A DNA stretch of 64,000 bases from the NCBI GenBank assembly GCA_023055505.1, contig JALIRH010000044.1, forward strand, positions 558,001-622,000. Direction: 5' to 3'. The translations under genes and the position numbers were made by a program. This stretch comes from Callipepla californica brunnescens (Eukaryota > Chordata > Aves > Galliformes > Odontophoridae). Shown here piece by piece: positions 1-12,524 of this stretch (the stretch's first letter is position 1; the number at the start of each line of letters is the position of its first letter). The notes under the pieces were generated by a model. That model saw nothing but the letters and a program-made list of their open reading frames with translations, was not told the DNA's origin and made no database searches.

Positions 1-3000
1 TTAATATACTTCTAATATAAGAATAAAAAGTTGTCCTTAAAGAGCTTATTGAATGAGTAAGTTTACACTGTTTTATGATAAAAACTTTATCTTTCTTCAA
101 ATGCATAAAATTGTAAATCATCTGTTCATTAAGCATAGACAATTGTTTATGACATCTGTCTGTTGATAGCCAATTGTACTAATGAATTAGAAAAAGTGTA
201 TATTCATTAAGCAATCTGTGGAGAGTTGATGGGAGTGTACTGAAATAGATGATCAGAAGCTCTCTAAATTAACACATCATATTTTTTGTAGTTTGCCTAT
301 ACAGGTATATTCAGGCACCAGTAGAAAAAATATACAAAGTTAGTAAGTTGACTGTTAGTTTTGTAACCTGATCTAGTTATTATGAAATAGAGAACCCCCA
401 AAAGTAGAAGAAATAATGAACAAGAATTTTACAAGAATAATTGAAAATTAAATAACTTAAAGGTACTAAAAGAGATACACCATTCAGAAATGTTCAGGAG
501 ATAACTACTAAAATATGCATATATCAACTTGTATTTCAAGTACATGGGAAGCCCTTTATAGACTAATTTGCTGCTTTGAAATACTCTAAAACAAAATATT
601 CTTTTAGTTTGACTCACGGAATTTTATCTTTAAATCTCATTTTGATTCTGCAGTCGCTGAACGATCTGAAAGACTGGAAAAAATTTGTTACTTTTGGAGA
701 TTGAAAGTTTTATTATCATAGAGCTTAGACTGAGTTGCTTTGTCTTAAATCCCATTTCTGCTGTTAGAAGTCGATGGTTTTTGTTGCCTGACTGAACTCT
801 ATTGGATAAAAAAATGTGATTCTGTTACATGATCCTGTTTTATGATACAGAGGCTTGTATTTTGACACAGTGTGTGCTTTTATCCTGGTTAAATAGTCCT
901 AAGGGTGTCTTCCCAGCTTGCCTAGTTTGAGCTCATGTTAGAGGAGCGCTACTAATACACTGCCCCATAGTTTGACTGAACTGTAGGAATATCACAGTAT
1001 TGATAGATGAATACAGAGCTACTGTACAATTTGAACTCAGTGTGAGGACAGTTTAGTGCTATTGAATATGAGTTTGGTGTCTGATTCCCATTTGATAGAC
1101 AGTAGTCTGAACCTAGTTTCTATTCTAGCCTGTTTCTTATACACTATCTCCAGTGTGTAAAGATATCCATTAATATGGTTAATTCTTTCCTCTACTTCAC
1201 TGAATTGCATCAGCATAAAATGAATTATTTAAATGTCTTGTCTATCACAGTTAAACATGAGATTTATGGAGGACTGTAAACTCAGTATTCACTCTTGGAC
1301 TTTTAAGAAAATATTTTATTAACATAATTAATTGTTTCAGCTTCACTGTAAACACTGGTTAAATAAATAAATATTGTTCATCTCTAGTTTCATTAGTTAT
1401 TCATTTGATGCAGGAATGAATTCAAGGGAGCAACAAAAATCTTTATTTTCCCATGTAATCACTGATTTAATATGCTCAATATATTTCATTTTGCTTTTAC
1501 ATTCTATTTAGTCCTTATATTTTTATAAGCCAGACAGGTCTTTTGATTTATAAAATTGCATTGCCGGTGATGTTCAAATACTAAAATGTTGAAAGTTGGT
1601 GTTGGTACTAGGTACTAGACGTGCTAATAATGAAGAAAAAATCTAAAGTACTTTGACAGAGTCCTTTAATTACTTGCTTATATCACTTTGAGTCATTATA
1701 CAATTATAGAAATATTTTCCTTCATAATGTGTAAAAACAAGTTTTTTTCTTTCATAAAATCTATTTGAATATCAAACCGTACTGTTAATGTAAAACATGA
1801 TAGTACATTCATATGTAAAATTTAGCAGGATTTCAGAAAAGAAATTGATGCAAGGATTTTCACTATCATAGACTACTTTGAGTTAGGATAAAGCATAGAA
1901 AATTACAAAGAGAAACTGAAGGGAAAAGTTTTAAGCTGCATGAGTTTTGCTTGATAATAGGTCTTTTTTTTAAAGTGCCTTTCACTGCAACTCAGAGTAT
2001 GTGAAATGCTCTTAATCTTTATAGGTAATTAATTATATCAATTTAGAAGCTGTCTAGTAGACTGTGCAATAATTAACTTTCTCATTAATGCAAAAGCTAA
2101 TTCTTATATAAATAATAATTAGGATTTATACTGGAAGTGTCAAAGACAGTGTTAGATGTGCAGCTGCCCAGTTGTAGGCTCCAGAATGGTTTCCACAGTA
2201 CTTTTAAATGAGCAGGTAGTTTTGATTATAAGATTTGAACAATACTTCATTTATTTTCATTAACAAAAGTTTGTGTATATTCTAATTATCTGTGAATCTG
2301 TTTATACACATTATTTTCTTTTAAGCATGTGCTAACTTGATTGACTTGCTTATCCATTAAGCGTACATTTTTCTATGCTCAGAATGCATGTGTACAGTGT
2401 TTTTCAGGTTACTAAGATCAGTTGAGGAAATTTGAAGTTCAAAGAAATATGTTGAATTTGTGAGCTCTATTAAAATGTAATGCAAAATGAAAATTTTCCC
2501 AGCAACTTTCACAGGAGTTGGATATTTCTAATTAATATTTTGATCCAATCGGTCAGATTAACTGCTTCCCCGGTCTTAATATTCCTTCATTCAATTCTAC
2601 AGTAAAAAAAAAAATCAAAATGTTTTTCAGTCTTTTATTGAGAAGATTCACATAGCAATGTTGCTTAACCACATACATCATATTAATGAAGAATGGGCTA
2701 AGATACCCAACAAAATACTACTGTACTACCTACAGTGAAATTAGGTCACTAGGATAATTTTGTATTTCTTCATCTAGGCTACAGTAGTTATTGTCTTGTG
2801 TAGTATGAATGTAGAATGTGTAGTATTTCCATCATGATTTCTTCTAATTACCCAGTATGCATCATTTTTAGAGTATTACAGCACCTCTCTCATCAAATAT
2901 TATGAACTTTGATTATAACTGTATGATATAGATTTCTATAGGGTTATCTTTTCCTGTTTTTCGGTAGCTTTTATCACTGCAGAAATAAATAAAATACTGC

Positions 3001-3417
3001 CAAGTGAAGCAGGACACGTGCTGCTTCTACGTGCTTTTGTTCTTAAGTATTTTCTGTGTGAGCATGAATTTGCTTGCAGTTGATTAGTGATTGTACACTG
3101 AGTAAAAGTGAGGCTTCTGTCATTTGGTTGATTAGGTGTACTTAACTTCAAAATCAAACACATACAAGACACACTACCTCCCTCTCTTTCAAAATCCTAA
3201 GAACATGCTTTTCCATATCTATACCTCTTACTACTATTGCCTCTCAGACAATTTATTTATATATTTATACCAGTTATGACATCTGGGACATATATTGTTT
3301 CGTATTCCATGTTTAATAGGTTTTCTTCACTCTGCACATACTCCCCATGGTCTTTTACCGTGTGAATGGCTATCCTGCTATTTCTAAATATGGAGAAAAT
3401 GAAATAGCACCAAAATC
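1..3417. other. AT-rich non-coding sequence
   Basis: There are no credible exons, repeats or RNA genes. Stops are dense in all frames. It is either intergenic or part of a long 5' intron of the gene at the right end. Confidence 0.6.
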
Positions 3418-3602
3418 AGAGAATCATAGAATAGAATAATAGAATCCTACAACAGCTGGGGTTGAAAAGGACCTGAAAGATCATCTAGTTTCTATCCCCC
3501 TGTCATGGGCAGAGTCACCAATGACTAGACCAGGCTGTCCAAAGCCACATCCAGCCTTGCCTTGAATGCCTCCAGGGATGGGGCAAAATACTATCCTTTC
3601 TT
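3418..3602 (-). mobile_element. CR1 LINE 3' fragment (minus strand)
   Basis: The segment reads AGAATCATAGAATAGAATAA, then a CAACAGCTGGGGTTG/AAAAGGACCTGAAAGATCATC stretch and CCACATCCAGCCTTGCCTTG. This is the reverse complement of the avian CR1 3' end with its ATTCTATG-type tail at the left. It is 5'-truncated and diverged, with no coding capacity. Confidence 0.9.
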
Positions 3603-5257
3603 GTCCAACAATGTCAAATATATTCCGTATGCAGAGGGGTTCCTACAGTTCTACTTGTTTAACATATATCAGGAAACTGGTATACATTATGTTCTTTTAA
3701 AGTAGGAAGAATGTATTGTATCGTGTTCTTCTATTTCATAGATGATTTCTACATAAACAAAACATAATTATAAGTTCATTTCCTATATCAGCATATAAAA
3801 ACTCCGCAAATAACATCAGCCATCTTTAAGAGTTTTCTGCTTGTTATTGTTTACGGTTCTGATGTTTCTGATACATGTATAATATTTAAAACTTACCTTT
3901 ATTTAACTGATACTAAGTTTTTCATTCATGCTATGTACAGTTTAGGATTTTAATTTGTATATCTATGTGGAGGTGAAAAGTAATATGAAGAGATTATACA
4001 GAAAAAAGGACAAATACAAGAACAAAAGGACTTGGAAAATTACCAATTTATATGATATAAAATTCTGTTATTTCAATTCACATTTGCTTTCATAAATTTA
4101 ATATGACTGATGTTGATTTTATGAGTGTTTTCAATATATATCTGAGAGATATGTTCTCACTTTCTCATCCTCAATGACTGTCTAAAAGACTTTTCTTCTG
4201 ATTTTCTGTGTCCCATCATTCTCATTACAGAAAAGTTCTCTTTTGTGTTTCCCAAAGGGCATTGTAAGATTATTTTCTTTGTCACAAAAGAAGGAAGCAA
4301 AATTACCAGACTTCCTCATGTGCATTCTGGTGTTAAATAATGGTTTGTACACTAATTAAGATAAATATTGTAACAGGAAAACACTGACACTGTGACAGTT
4401 AATAACACAGTACATTAATTGTTAGAACATATTTTAAGTTAACTTAATGGTAGGAAGATAATAACGAACAACTAGAAAACTGAGTACTACCAAAGATCCT
4501 GCTTGTGCACTGACATTTGAAGAATTATAACACTGCTCTGATTTTGTTACTGTACCAATAATCAACTTTTTGATTTCTATTGCTCTCTATAGTTTGAATG
4601 CTGCTATTTTCTTAATTCTTCTTTTTAATGATTGTTTTATTTTCTGTGGCAAAGGCTAATATCTTCAAAGAGAGAACACCTCAAAATCTATTAATATACT
4701 TATTTTTACTTATTCAATACCTTTTTCACTACATGTTTAGCTAACTCTGTTGCCTATTTTTGCTGTTCAATAGGATTTTCTAGTTTCTAAATTGATAATT
4801 TTAGTAACGATGTGAGTATATATATGTATTGCTTTTTATTTTTTTCTGGGTTGATTTGATATCTGTTGGCTTATTTTGGAACACAGTTTGATGCTGACGA
4901 AGGTCACTAGAATAGGTTACTTTTAAGATTAATGGGTGTTTATCTTCTCCTAGAAACTCTAATTGTATAATGGCCTTCTAGTCTCCTGTGTCTGATAATC
5001 AGGAGGAAGTGCCCAATGAAACAGGTGTGAGGGAGGTTCCTTTTGGAGGATACGAAGTATACATGTGGCATTAAGGTACCCACTGTTGATCTACTAAAGG
5101 CAAATGCAACAGTTTCTGAGGTCACATATAAAGTATTTTCAAATGTTGTGGTTGTTGGGTTTTTTTTTTGTTGTTGTTCTGTGGGGATAGAGTCTGCGAT
5201 TTCATATGTTGTTTGTAAGGCAATATCTTCTTTATGCTGTGGGAGTTTTTCAGAACC
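3603..5257. other. AT-rich non-coding sequence
   Basis: Nothing recognisable: stop-rich, with no repeats beyond short A/T runs. Confidence 0.6.
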
Positions 5258-5994
5258 TTTAAAGTACAGGTTCCAGTACAGGTTGGGGGATGTCCTGCTG
5301 GAGAGGAGCTCTGAGGATAGGGACCTGGGTGTACTGGTGGATGACAGTCTGGCCATGAGCCAGCACTGTGCCCTGGTGGCCAAGAAGGCCAGTGGTATCC
5401 TGGGGTGCATTAAAAAGAGCATGGCCAGCAGGTCAGGGGAGGTGATCCTCTACCGCTACTCTGCCCTGCTGAAGCCTCACCTGGAGTATTGTGTCCAGTT
5501 CTGGGCTCTCCAGTACAAAAAAAAGACAGGGGTCTCCATGCAAGAGCCTGCTGAAGGGCTACAAAGATGATACACGGCTTGGAACACCTCCCTTATGAGG
5601 GAAGGCTGAGAGACGTGGGTCTGCTCAGCCTTGAAAAAAGAAGTCTCAGAGGGGATCTGATACGTCTATAAATATCTAAGGAGCAGAAGGCAAAGAGATG
5701 AGGCAGGACTATTCTCAGCAGTGCGTGGTGATAGGACAAGGGGAAATGGCCACAAACTGATGCATAGGAAGTTCTGCACAAATGTGCATGCAAAGTTCTT
5801 CGCAGTGAGGGTGACTGAGCACTGGCACAGGCTGCACGGAAAGTTGTGGAGTCTCCTTCTCTGGAGATATTCAAGACCTGCCTGGACACCTACCTATGCA
5901 ACGTGGTCTAGGGAGCCTGCATAGGTTTGAGGTTGGACTAAATGATCTCTAGAGTTCCCTTCCAACCCCTACAATTCTGTGATTCTGTGATTAC
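5258..5994 (+). mobile_element. CR1 LINE, 5'-truncated, about 740 bp
   Basis: This is the longest CR1 copy in the window. It begins in the C-terminal part of CR1 ORF2 and runs through the 3' UTR (GGTTGGACTAAATGATCTCT, CCTTCCAACCCCTACAATTC) to a terminal ATTCTGTGATTCTGTGATTA tail. The GC-rich composition contrasts with the flanks. Frameshifts and stops show that it is dead. CR1 copies normally lack target-site duplications and are 5'-truncated, as here. Confidence 0.95.
5265..5570 (+). pseudogene. CR1 ORF2 reverse-transcriptase C-terminal remnant
   Basis: One open frame retains about 100 residues of the end of CR1 ORF2, including [30 protein letters not shown] and [20 protein letters not shown]. 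These match the conserved C-terminal region after the reverse-transcriptase domain of CR1-type LINEs. Frame is lost after the YKK block, where an A-run and following indels shift it, and the rest of the C-terminus continues in other frames up to about 5690. The frame is also open upstream of the element for about 70 codons, but those residues are non-CR1 and look random. There is no start codon of its own and no function. Confidence 0.9.
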
Positions 5995-8703
5995 AGCTAG
6001 GTATGTAGTTATTACTGAGTATGTAGCGAAGGTCAGCAATGAAATGAAAATTTTCTGTCCAGACAGTATGTTATTGCTGTATTTCAAGCACAGTATAAAC
6101 TGAAGGTTCTAATTTATGTGGAATACCTCTTTTGAAATGGCTTATGCAGAGGCTACAATACAAATGATTTCATTCATTAAAAGACTAGTATTCTGTCTTT
6201 GGCTTCATAAACCAAATGATGTAGGAAAGGAAATTTGATTTCATTTATTTCAAGTGCAAATGTTGCCTTGCTATTTGCTGTGTGTGAAGAAATTTCTTAA
6301 TTGGGCAGTGTGTATGTTTGCTGTTTCTGTGATTTTAGAGATCAACAAGACCCAAAAACTTTATAACTCGGATTACTAGTACATCTGCCTAATGCTGATT
6401 GTTTTCATTTCTAATCTGCCATTTTAGACTGAACGTTATGTGTTCACACTTCTAAAATACGATGTATGAGCGGATGACAGCTATTCTGCTGGGTATCTCG
6501 GAAGCACAGGCATTGTATCTCTTGAGCTCATCTCCATAAAAAATGAATTTTTAACTAAATGAATATTGATATGCTGATTCATGTGTTCACACTGAGAACC
6601 TTTCCTTCATTATTGACATGCGCAAAAATTTATCAAGAAGAGGTTGCATGGTAGTTGAACTGTTATTTGACATAGGTACAAATATGATCATAGGAAAACT
6701 ACCTGACTTAAAAATGTAAAAGATGTGACTGATATGTCATATGCTCAAAATTCCATATTACTAGATAAAATTTATTCATTACACTAAACTATTGTTCACC
6801 TAAACCATCACCAAAAGAACTTACAGGTGTTAATTGGGTTTCTAAATCATTACTAATTTCAATGCTGGATTAAGTTTTAATGAAACACTTATGCTGTGTT
6901 TTAGAGAGAAAGGTATTCTTAATAGGTACTCATTATATGACTATACACAGACAGTCATTCTAAGTGAAGTTAATTTGCTTCTTTTCTACGTTATGAAACT
7001 CATCCAGAGCTTTGCTTTGGTTCTAAAAGAACTTCACAATGGAATACATCTAGGTTTCTGTAATCAAGCTGAATCTAAATTCCTCCTCCAAGTGTTACGT
7101 CATTTCATTAGATATGTGTGTGTTTTTTTTTTTTTATTTTATTTTATTCTCCATTGCTTCAAAATGTATTCCTTTGACATTTTTGAGTTAGTTAACTTGT
7201 AAATATTAACAGCCTACAGATGGGATAACTCCGGTATCCAATATTCTGCAATTTAGCTAAAGACAAATAGAGGCGAACAGTTTGGTGATGTGTGTGCGTA
7301 TGAAATGCACTAAATATGGTTTTGACAGAATGTGAAAGAAACTGATATTACTAAAGGTTTGGGCCAATGTGTTGATGCAGCTTTTGAAAGCATTTTTTTG
7401 TCCACAGTTCTAAACAGTGCCTATGAAATCAGAGTTTTTGAATACAGCATTCAGGATCCCACTGAAACTCAGTAATTTTTCTATGTATATAAAGATTTTC
7501 TTCCTCTTGAATTTTGGAAGAGTTAAATTATTAAATGTTGATTGAATACATCTGCTGCACTGGATTCATAACCTATTATTTGGAAAGAGAGGATCCCTCA
7601 AAGATGTGGCTTCTTGTTCCTGATGAGATTCAGAATAATAACTTGGGCTCCATTCCAATTTAGGGAGAGGAAAAAGTGATTTTAAAGTTCTGTTTTTCCA
7701 GGTTTTGTACTACTTTTCTTCCTTTAGTATCATAGGGGGTTATTGAAAAGCAATTTAAAAAAATTATGTGAATCACAGATTACAATTGTGCTTATTATAA
7801 CCAGAAAGATACAGTAGCCATGTAAAAAATAATTTAAAAAATGAAACAAAACAATGAAAAAAATCCCAAAAAACACACTTGAAGGCAATGTAAGAGAAAA
7901 TTGTTGAGTTTAAGGGTTTCAGAAAAGCCATAAAGTGTCAGCCTAAAGCTCAGTCTGGGCTCATTTCCTCCCTTTAGTAGAAGTCTAGTGGTGTAGATGC
8001 TTAGGGGAAAAGAACAAAGGAGAGGAAACGCATGGTGGCAGTTCTCTATGTATATCCACAATAGTATGGCCTATGAATTTCCTGATTGAAGGACTGCAAT
8101 CCAAAGATCATCTATACATAAAAATTGCTTCCTTCTTTGGGTAAGAAAATGGTTGGAAGTTTTGAGACTTCTTTAATGTATTAGATCTTACCATACCACA
8201 CTCATTTTTAATTATTCATTAAGTTGTACCATGAGTGTTATAAAATGTAGATCTTTCTTGGTGTGGAATGAGTGCAAATGTAAAAACCTGAGAAAAGGAG
8301 TGAGATGGGTTATTTAATTATTCTACATCTGTCAACATGCTCTCTTTGTGTATGTGTAAACATATTCATGGGCTATCAAATTGCAGTTCTAGAGGTTTTC
8401 TGCCATTAATCCTTTTTGTATATTCTATGCTACCATTTTAAAAAACTGACCAATTGTTCTCGATCAAAACAGGCTGCAGGCTATGAATTATGGATAGACA
8501 AGATAACACTGAATTGTATTCCCTTTCTAAATATAGATTAAAGCCCTTCAGACCAAAAGTCATTGAACCAGAATTGAAAAACACAATGGCTAATTCAATA
8601 TATACAGGTCATACAGTAGATGTAACAGCTGTGTAGCTTATGCTTCACTGACCAGCATGTGCAGCTACTCTGAAATAAAAAGTAAGCTTAGGACTTGACA
8701 CTT

Positions 8704-8722
8704 AAAAAAAAAAAAAAAAAAA
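8704..8722. repeat. Poly(A) tract, 19 A
   Basis: A pure A run followed by an A-rich stretch. No retroposed sequence was recognised on its 5' side. Confidence 0.95.
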
Positions 8723-10501
8723 GAATAAAAATCAACTTCCTCTTAAATTATATTACGGAAAAACTGCTTTATTTCATAAGCTTGCTTTGATCAGCACTAT
8801 GTTAAGCGTCTAACAGATTTGAAGTTCTCACTAAATATAGTCTTATCAAAGTTGCATATAATTATCAGACTCGTTGAAGAGTTGTTTATAGCTATGTTGT
8901 GTTTCTTCAGCATTTATCCCTGCTCTTCTGATGATAGTCATCTACAGAAATTCTGTAGAACATCATATATTCGGTGGAAGTTGTATTGATCGTTTAAATT
9001 TGTAGGTTCTTAATTCCCATGAAAAATAAGACTGCACATGCATTCTGGGCTATTTTATAAGCCGGCCCTATTTACCGGAGCAATGGTTTTCAGACTCTGA
9101 ACTTTCAGTGTACTTGATTGATTTGGCATCTGTATGTTAAGTCATCTTTTTCAGATAGTGCATGTCTGAATTAAGTAAAGTCTGTAGTAAGTAAATGTCT
9201 AACGGGAGCATATGTCAGAATGTATGTACTTTATTTGAAATAAAATGTGTCTTACCCTTAGAGTTTAGTTTAATGTAACGAATCAAATCAAATGGCAAAA
9301 CTGAGTTGTAGCATGAAGTTTTCATCCATGCTGCAATTCCTAGAGTTTCTGTAAGGGAGAAACTTTCAAAGAGGATCACAATCACTTAATACCTTTTACT
9401 GCAGTGGATCTCAGTATTTTCTTGGGGAAGAAGTGATGGGATGGGGAATTTTTTCTTATATCTGGAACAGCAGTGTGGGCAATGACATAACTGAAAACTA
9501 GCAAAGAATGTTAAAACTGTTGCTAGCTGACTATTTTCATGAAATACGCAGAAGATCTATTGTTTTATTGTACTAAAGGAGTTGCCACAATGAAAAAGAG
9601 TCTGTAGTTAGCTTGGTTAATGATCTTTGAATTCCTGGAAATACCTCATACAGCTTGTTTGCATTTAAAACAAACTAATAAGGGCAGTATTTTATGTTTT
9701 CATTTTGAAAATTCTATAAGTTGATATGTTTTTCTTAGTGTTAGGATGAAAAATCCTCTAATTTGTGTAAAACCTGAATTAGCAGCACTTTAAAGTTTAC
9801 ACAAGATACTCAAAAGTATTAAGGCACTATAAGCACGAGCTGGCATCTTAGGACATCTTTGATAGATGATACTGGCTTTTTTTTCATTTGCTATGTGGTA
9901 GACCTGGCAATCCTACTTTTCCTCTTTTTATGACTATGAAAAGTAGCTAAATGAGAATTTAGTTTGTGATATGTCTTCCATTTTTGAATTCAAGAGCACG
10001 TATTTAGTTGATGGGAGCTACTACATAGTTGCTGATATGTTAATATCCCTGAAAGTGGTGCAGTAGTAAACTAGGTTGGCTTTACGTTCTAATCCAGATA
10101 ATGGATTATATTTTTAATAATTACTAAGATCTGAGACCAAACTTAATTGTAAATGAATGGGATCTTCTGCAATTGAGTTGCTGGCAGAAGAATAAAAAAA
10201 TGAAATATGCCTTCTGTAGGCAAAATGTGCATATATGTCATGTAAAGTTGTTATATAACCTGGAGAGTCAGGAAGAAGACGTTTATTCAGCTCAGTGAGC
10301 AAGTACTGGAGTGAGGTTCACAACTTTAGGACACTGAATTAAACATCAGTGCAAGGAAGGGACAGACAACAGATTCCACATACAGCCCTGCTGATATCTG
10401 CACAAAACAGTGAGAAGAAAAAAGCACAAGTAAATGTTTCTAGAAATATCAGATAAAATTTTAAGAACTATTTTTTTTCATGGTGTTTTATTAATATTGC
10501 T

Positions 10502-10525
10502 AGTGTGTTCTTTTGTGAACACACT
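10502..10525. repeat. Perfect inverted repeat, 9-bp arms, 6-nt loop
   Basis: The arm AGTGTGTTC, the loop TTTTGT and the arm GAACACACT form a perfect hairpin. It has no T-run typical of bacterial terminators and is probably fortuitous or a protein-binding palindrome. Confidence 0.7.
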
Positions 10526-11148
10526 GGTTTGCGAAGAGCTGCCACAGTTGAAAGGACTTTGAAGATCACAAGCCCAACTCCTAACAGAGCTTCGATGTAT
10601 GTGAGCTTTTGGGCATATTTATATAAATTTGTACATTTTAAATGCTTTAAAAATGTAGAAGTTTCTTTTTTTCTGAATAGAAACTCATTTTTAGAAATGA
10701 GTTTGCCATTTCTGTTTCCTGTTGCACTCAGTTTAAAGGTTTTGTCTACATACAGACACTGGGGAAAATTAATTTAAATGAATTTTGAAAGTGTTTAAGT
10801 GAAACCCTATGTAGACACCCTTATCCAGAATCAAAATAGCTTTAATTCAGTTAAGCTTAACCAAATTAATTAGAAAATTAATTCTGCTAAATTGAATTAA
10901 GGCCTCTTCAGTTGCAAATGAAAGTAACAGTAATGGCTAAGCGCAGTTTATTAATTCACATCAAAATAAGACTTCTAATCAAAAGGTTCTGAATTTCTTG
11001 ATCATCCCTTGTATATGTTCTCAACACATCCACTCCCTTAGATGAAAATAAATGAAAATAATGAAATGGTAGGATAATGATTAAGGTATTTTTAATACTC
11101 CGTAGGCAGTAATGTAATGAAAAAGCCACAAGTTTAACTCTACTGGAG

Positions 11149-11161
11149 TTACGTCACGTAA
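11149..11161. promoter_or_regulatory. bZIP-type palindrome (CRE-like)
   Basis: TTACGTCACGTAA is a perfect 13-bp palindrome around a central base, with overlapping TTACGTCA and TTACGTGA elements. These resemble ATF/CREB and PAR-bZIP/NFIL3 sites. It stands out because it carries two CpGs in CpG-poor DNA, with another in GGGTCGC just downstream. This is only a sequence match; activity is unknown. Confidence 0.35.
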
Positions 11162-11852
11162 AAGGGTCGCACAGCCATCCCATGCAGAGCACAGCATGTG
11201 TATTTTAATAGAAGTAGATACTAGTTCCTCAAATTTTATCTATGTAAACTAGCAGCTACATATACAGAGCTGAATGAAGCAAAACTTATATGGGAATAGC
11301 GTCATGTACATCCAAAGCTACTCATAATGTATGTCAAGATACCTAACTGCTTTTTTCATCTTATCTGTTTATATTTTCTTATGGTATTGGCTCCTAAAAC
11401 TTATTTAGTAGAAGAAACACCTTATAACCCTTAAGCAGCAAGGTAAATGTTAGGAGCTGGTTTGGCTAAATTACTGTTGGTTAGCGTAAGTCTTGCCTAC
11501 CTCCTGCTTAATCACAGAAAGCTTTGCTGGCTATGTGGCTGTGTTTTATAAGGGGCATAGATCTCCTATTTAAATAAGTGTCTGCATGTTCATATGTATT
11601 GCATCTAAATGAAACAGGAAAATTGTTTAAATTTTTTCTACTCCCACAGATTGTGAGATTTGTAGAGTAGGAAGAGACAGCAGCGAATTTATCAGTCTGT
11701 ATCTGTTAACTAATCCACAGCAATGCACAAGAGCATTACTGTAGTAAATTCTGTTCTTGTGATTATTGGTGTGGGATGGGCACACCGTCTTTCCTGATTG
11801 AGTTATCAAAACATTCAATACACATAAATCCAAAGTAAGAGGAGAATGTTTC

Positions 11853-11877
11853 AAAAAAAAAAAAAAAAAAAAAAAAA
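11853..11877. repeat. Poly(A) tract, 25 A
   Basis: A pure A run followed by GTTGCAGCTGTTTTG. No adjacent retroposon was identified. Confidence 0.95.
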
Positions 11878-12240
11878 GTTGCAGCTGTTTTGTTTTTTTT
11901 TGTTAAAATTGCCTAAGAATTCCATAGAAGTGTAAATTGAACCTTCCAAATATTTGATTGTGAGAAGAAACTTCGATCAATTGACAAATCTAGAAAAATC
12001 ATTACAAACTGAGATCATCTGTTCCTTTTCTTCTTTCCATGAACTTCCAGCAGTTTACCAAGATAGTAGTAATGTGTATATACAACTTTCAGGCTACACA
12101 GCTACAGAAAATTCTTTAATATACAGAAGTCTTTACAGGAAACTTGGAAATCCGGCCAAAATTTTACCCTTATATTATATGCAATATTAATCAAGCAGCC
12201 ATTAATTCATGTATTTTAAGTATTCATCAGCTTACTTTTG

Positions 12241-12524
12241 CTTCACTGGGGTATTGGTCTATGTAGATGTTCAGCAAGCATTGATGACTGTCAGTGGGTG
12301 CTGTTTTTTCAGCATGGAGGAATTCAGTGACATAGCTTTGCTTCGTACATTCTTCCATGTCAGATGCCATTTTAACTGCCTCTCTTCTGCCATCTGTCAC
12401 ATGGCAACAAAACATAATGGATTTTTGGTAGGAAGTTTCAACCGCTACTGCCGTACAATCAGCGTCCACCTCAGATATCTTGGGAAAACATAAAATAGGA
12501 GGCATTACTTTCAGAGCATCCCTC
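12241..12524 (-). mobile_element. Galluhop-type mariner fragment (minus strand)
   Basis: Read on the minus strand, it begins with the TIR-like GCTCTGAAAGTAATGCCTCC at the right edge. It continues into the transposase N-terminal region, with conserved words such as MASDMEE, VTEFLHAEKTAPTDSHQCLL and a YIDQYPSEAK-like segment. It is truncated near 12241, before the 3' half. The transposase frame is open for about 100 codons but starts in the 5' leader and is incomplete, so it is non-functional. It shares sequence with the copies at 32381 and 46299. Confidence 0.88.

Larger units (their letters stand above)
5995..12240. other. AT-rich non-coding sequence
   Basis: No gene recognised. It contains A/T homopolymers (T-rich 7123-7146, A19 at 8704-8722, A25 at 11853-11877), a hairpin at 10502-10525 and a bZIP-like palindrome at 11149-11161, each listed separately. 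Confidence 0.6.

Noticed and set aside
5043..5264. Upstream extension of the CR1 open frame as a fused protein
   Set aside because: The first about 70 codons translate non-repeat flank, including a T-run (FFFCCC), and only happen to be open.
4940..5889. Minus-strand open frames across the CR1 copy
   Set aside because: They are antisense to CR1 ORF2 and its 3' UTR and have no protein resemblance.
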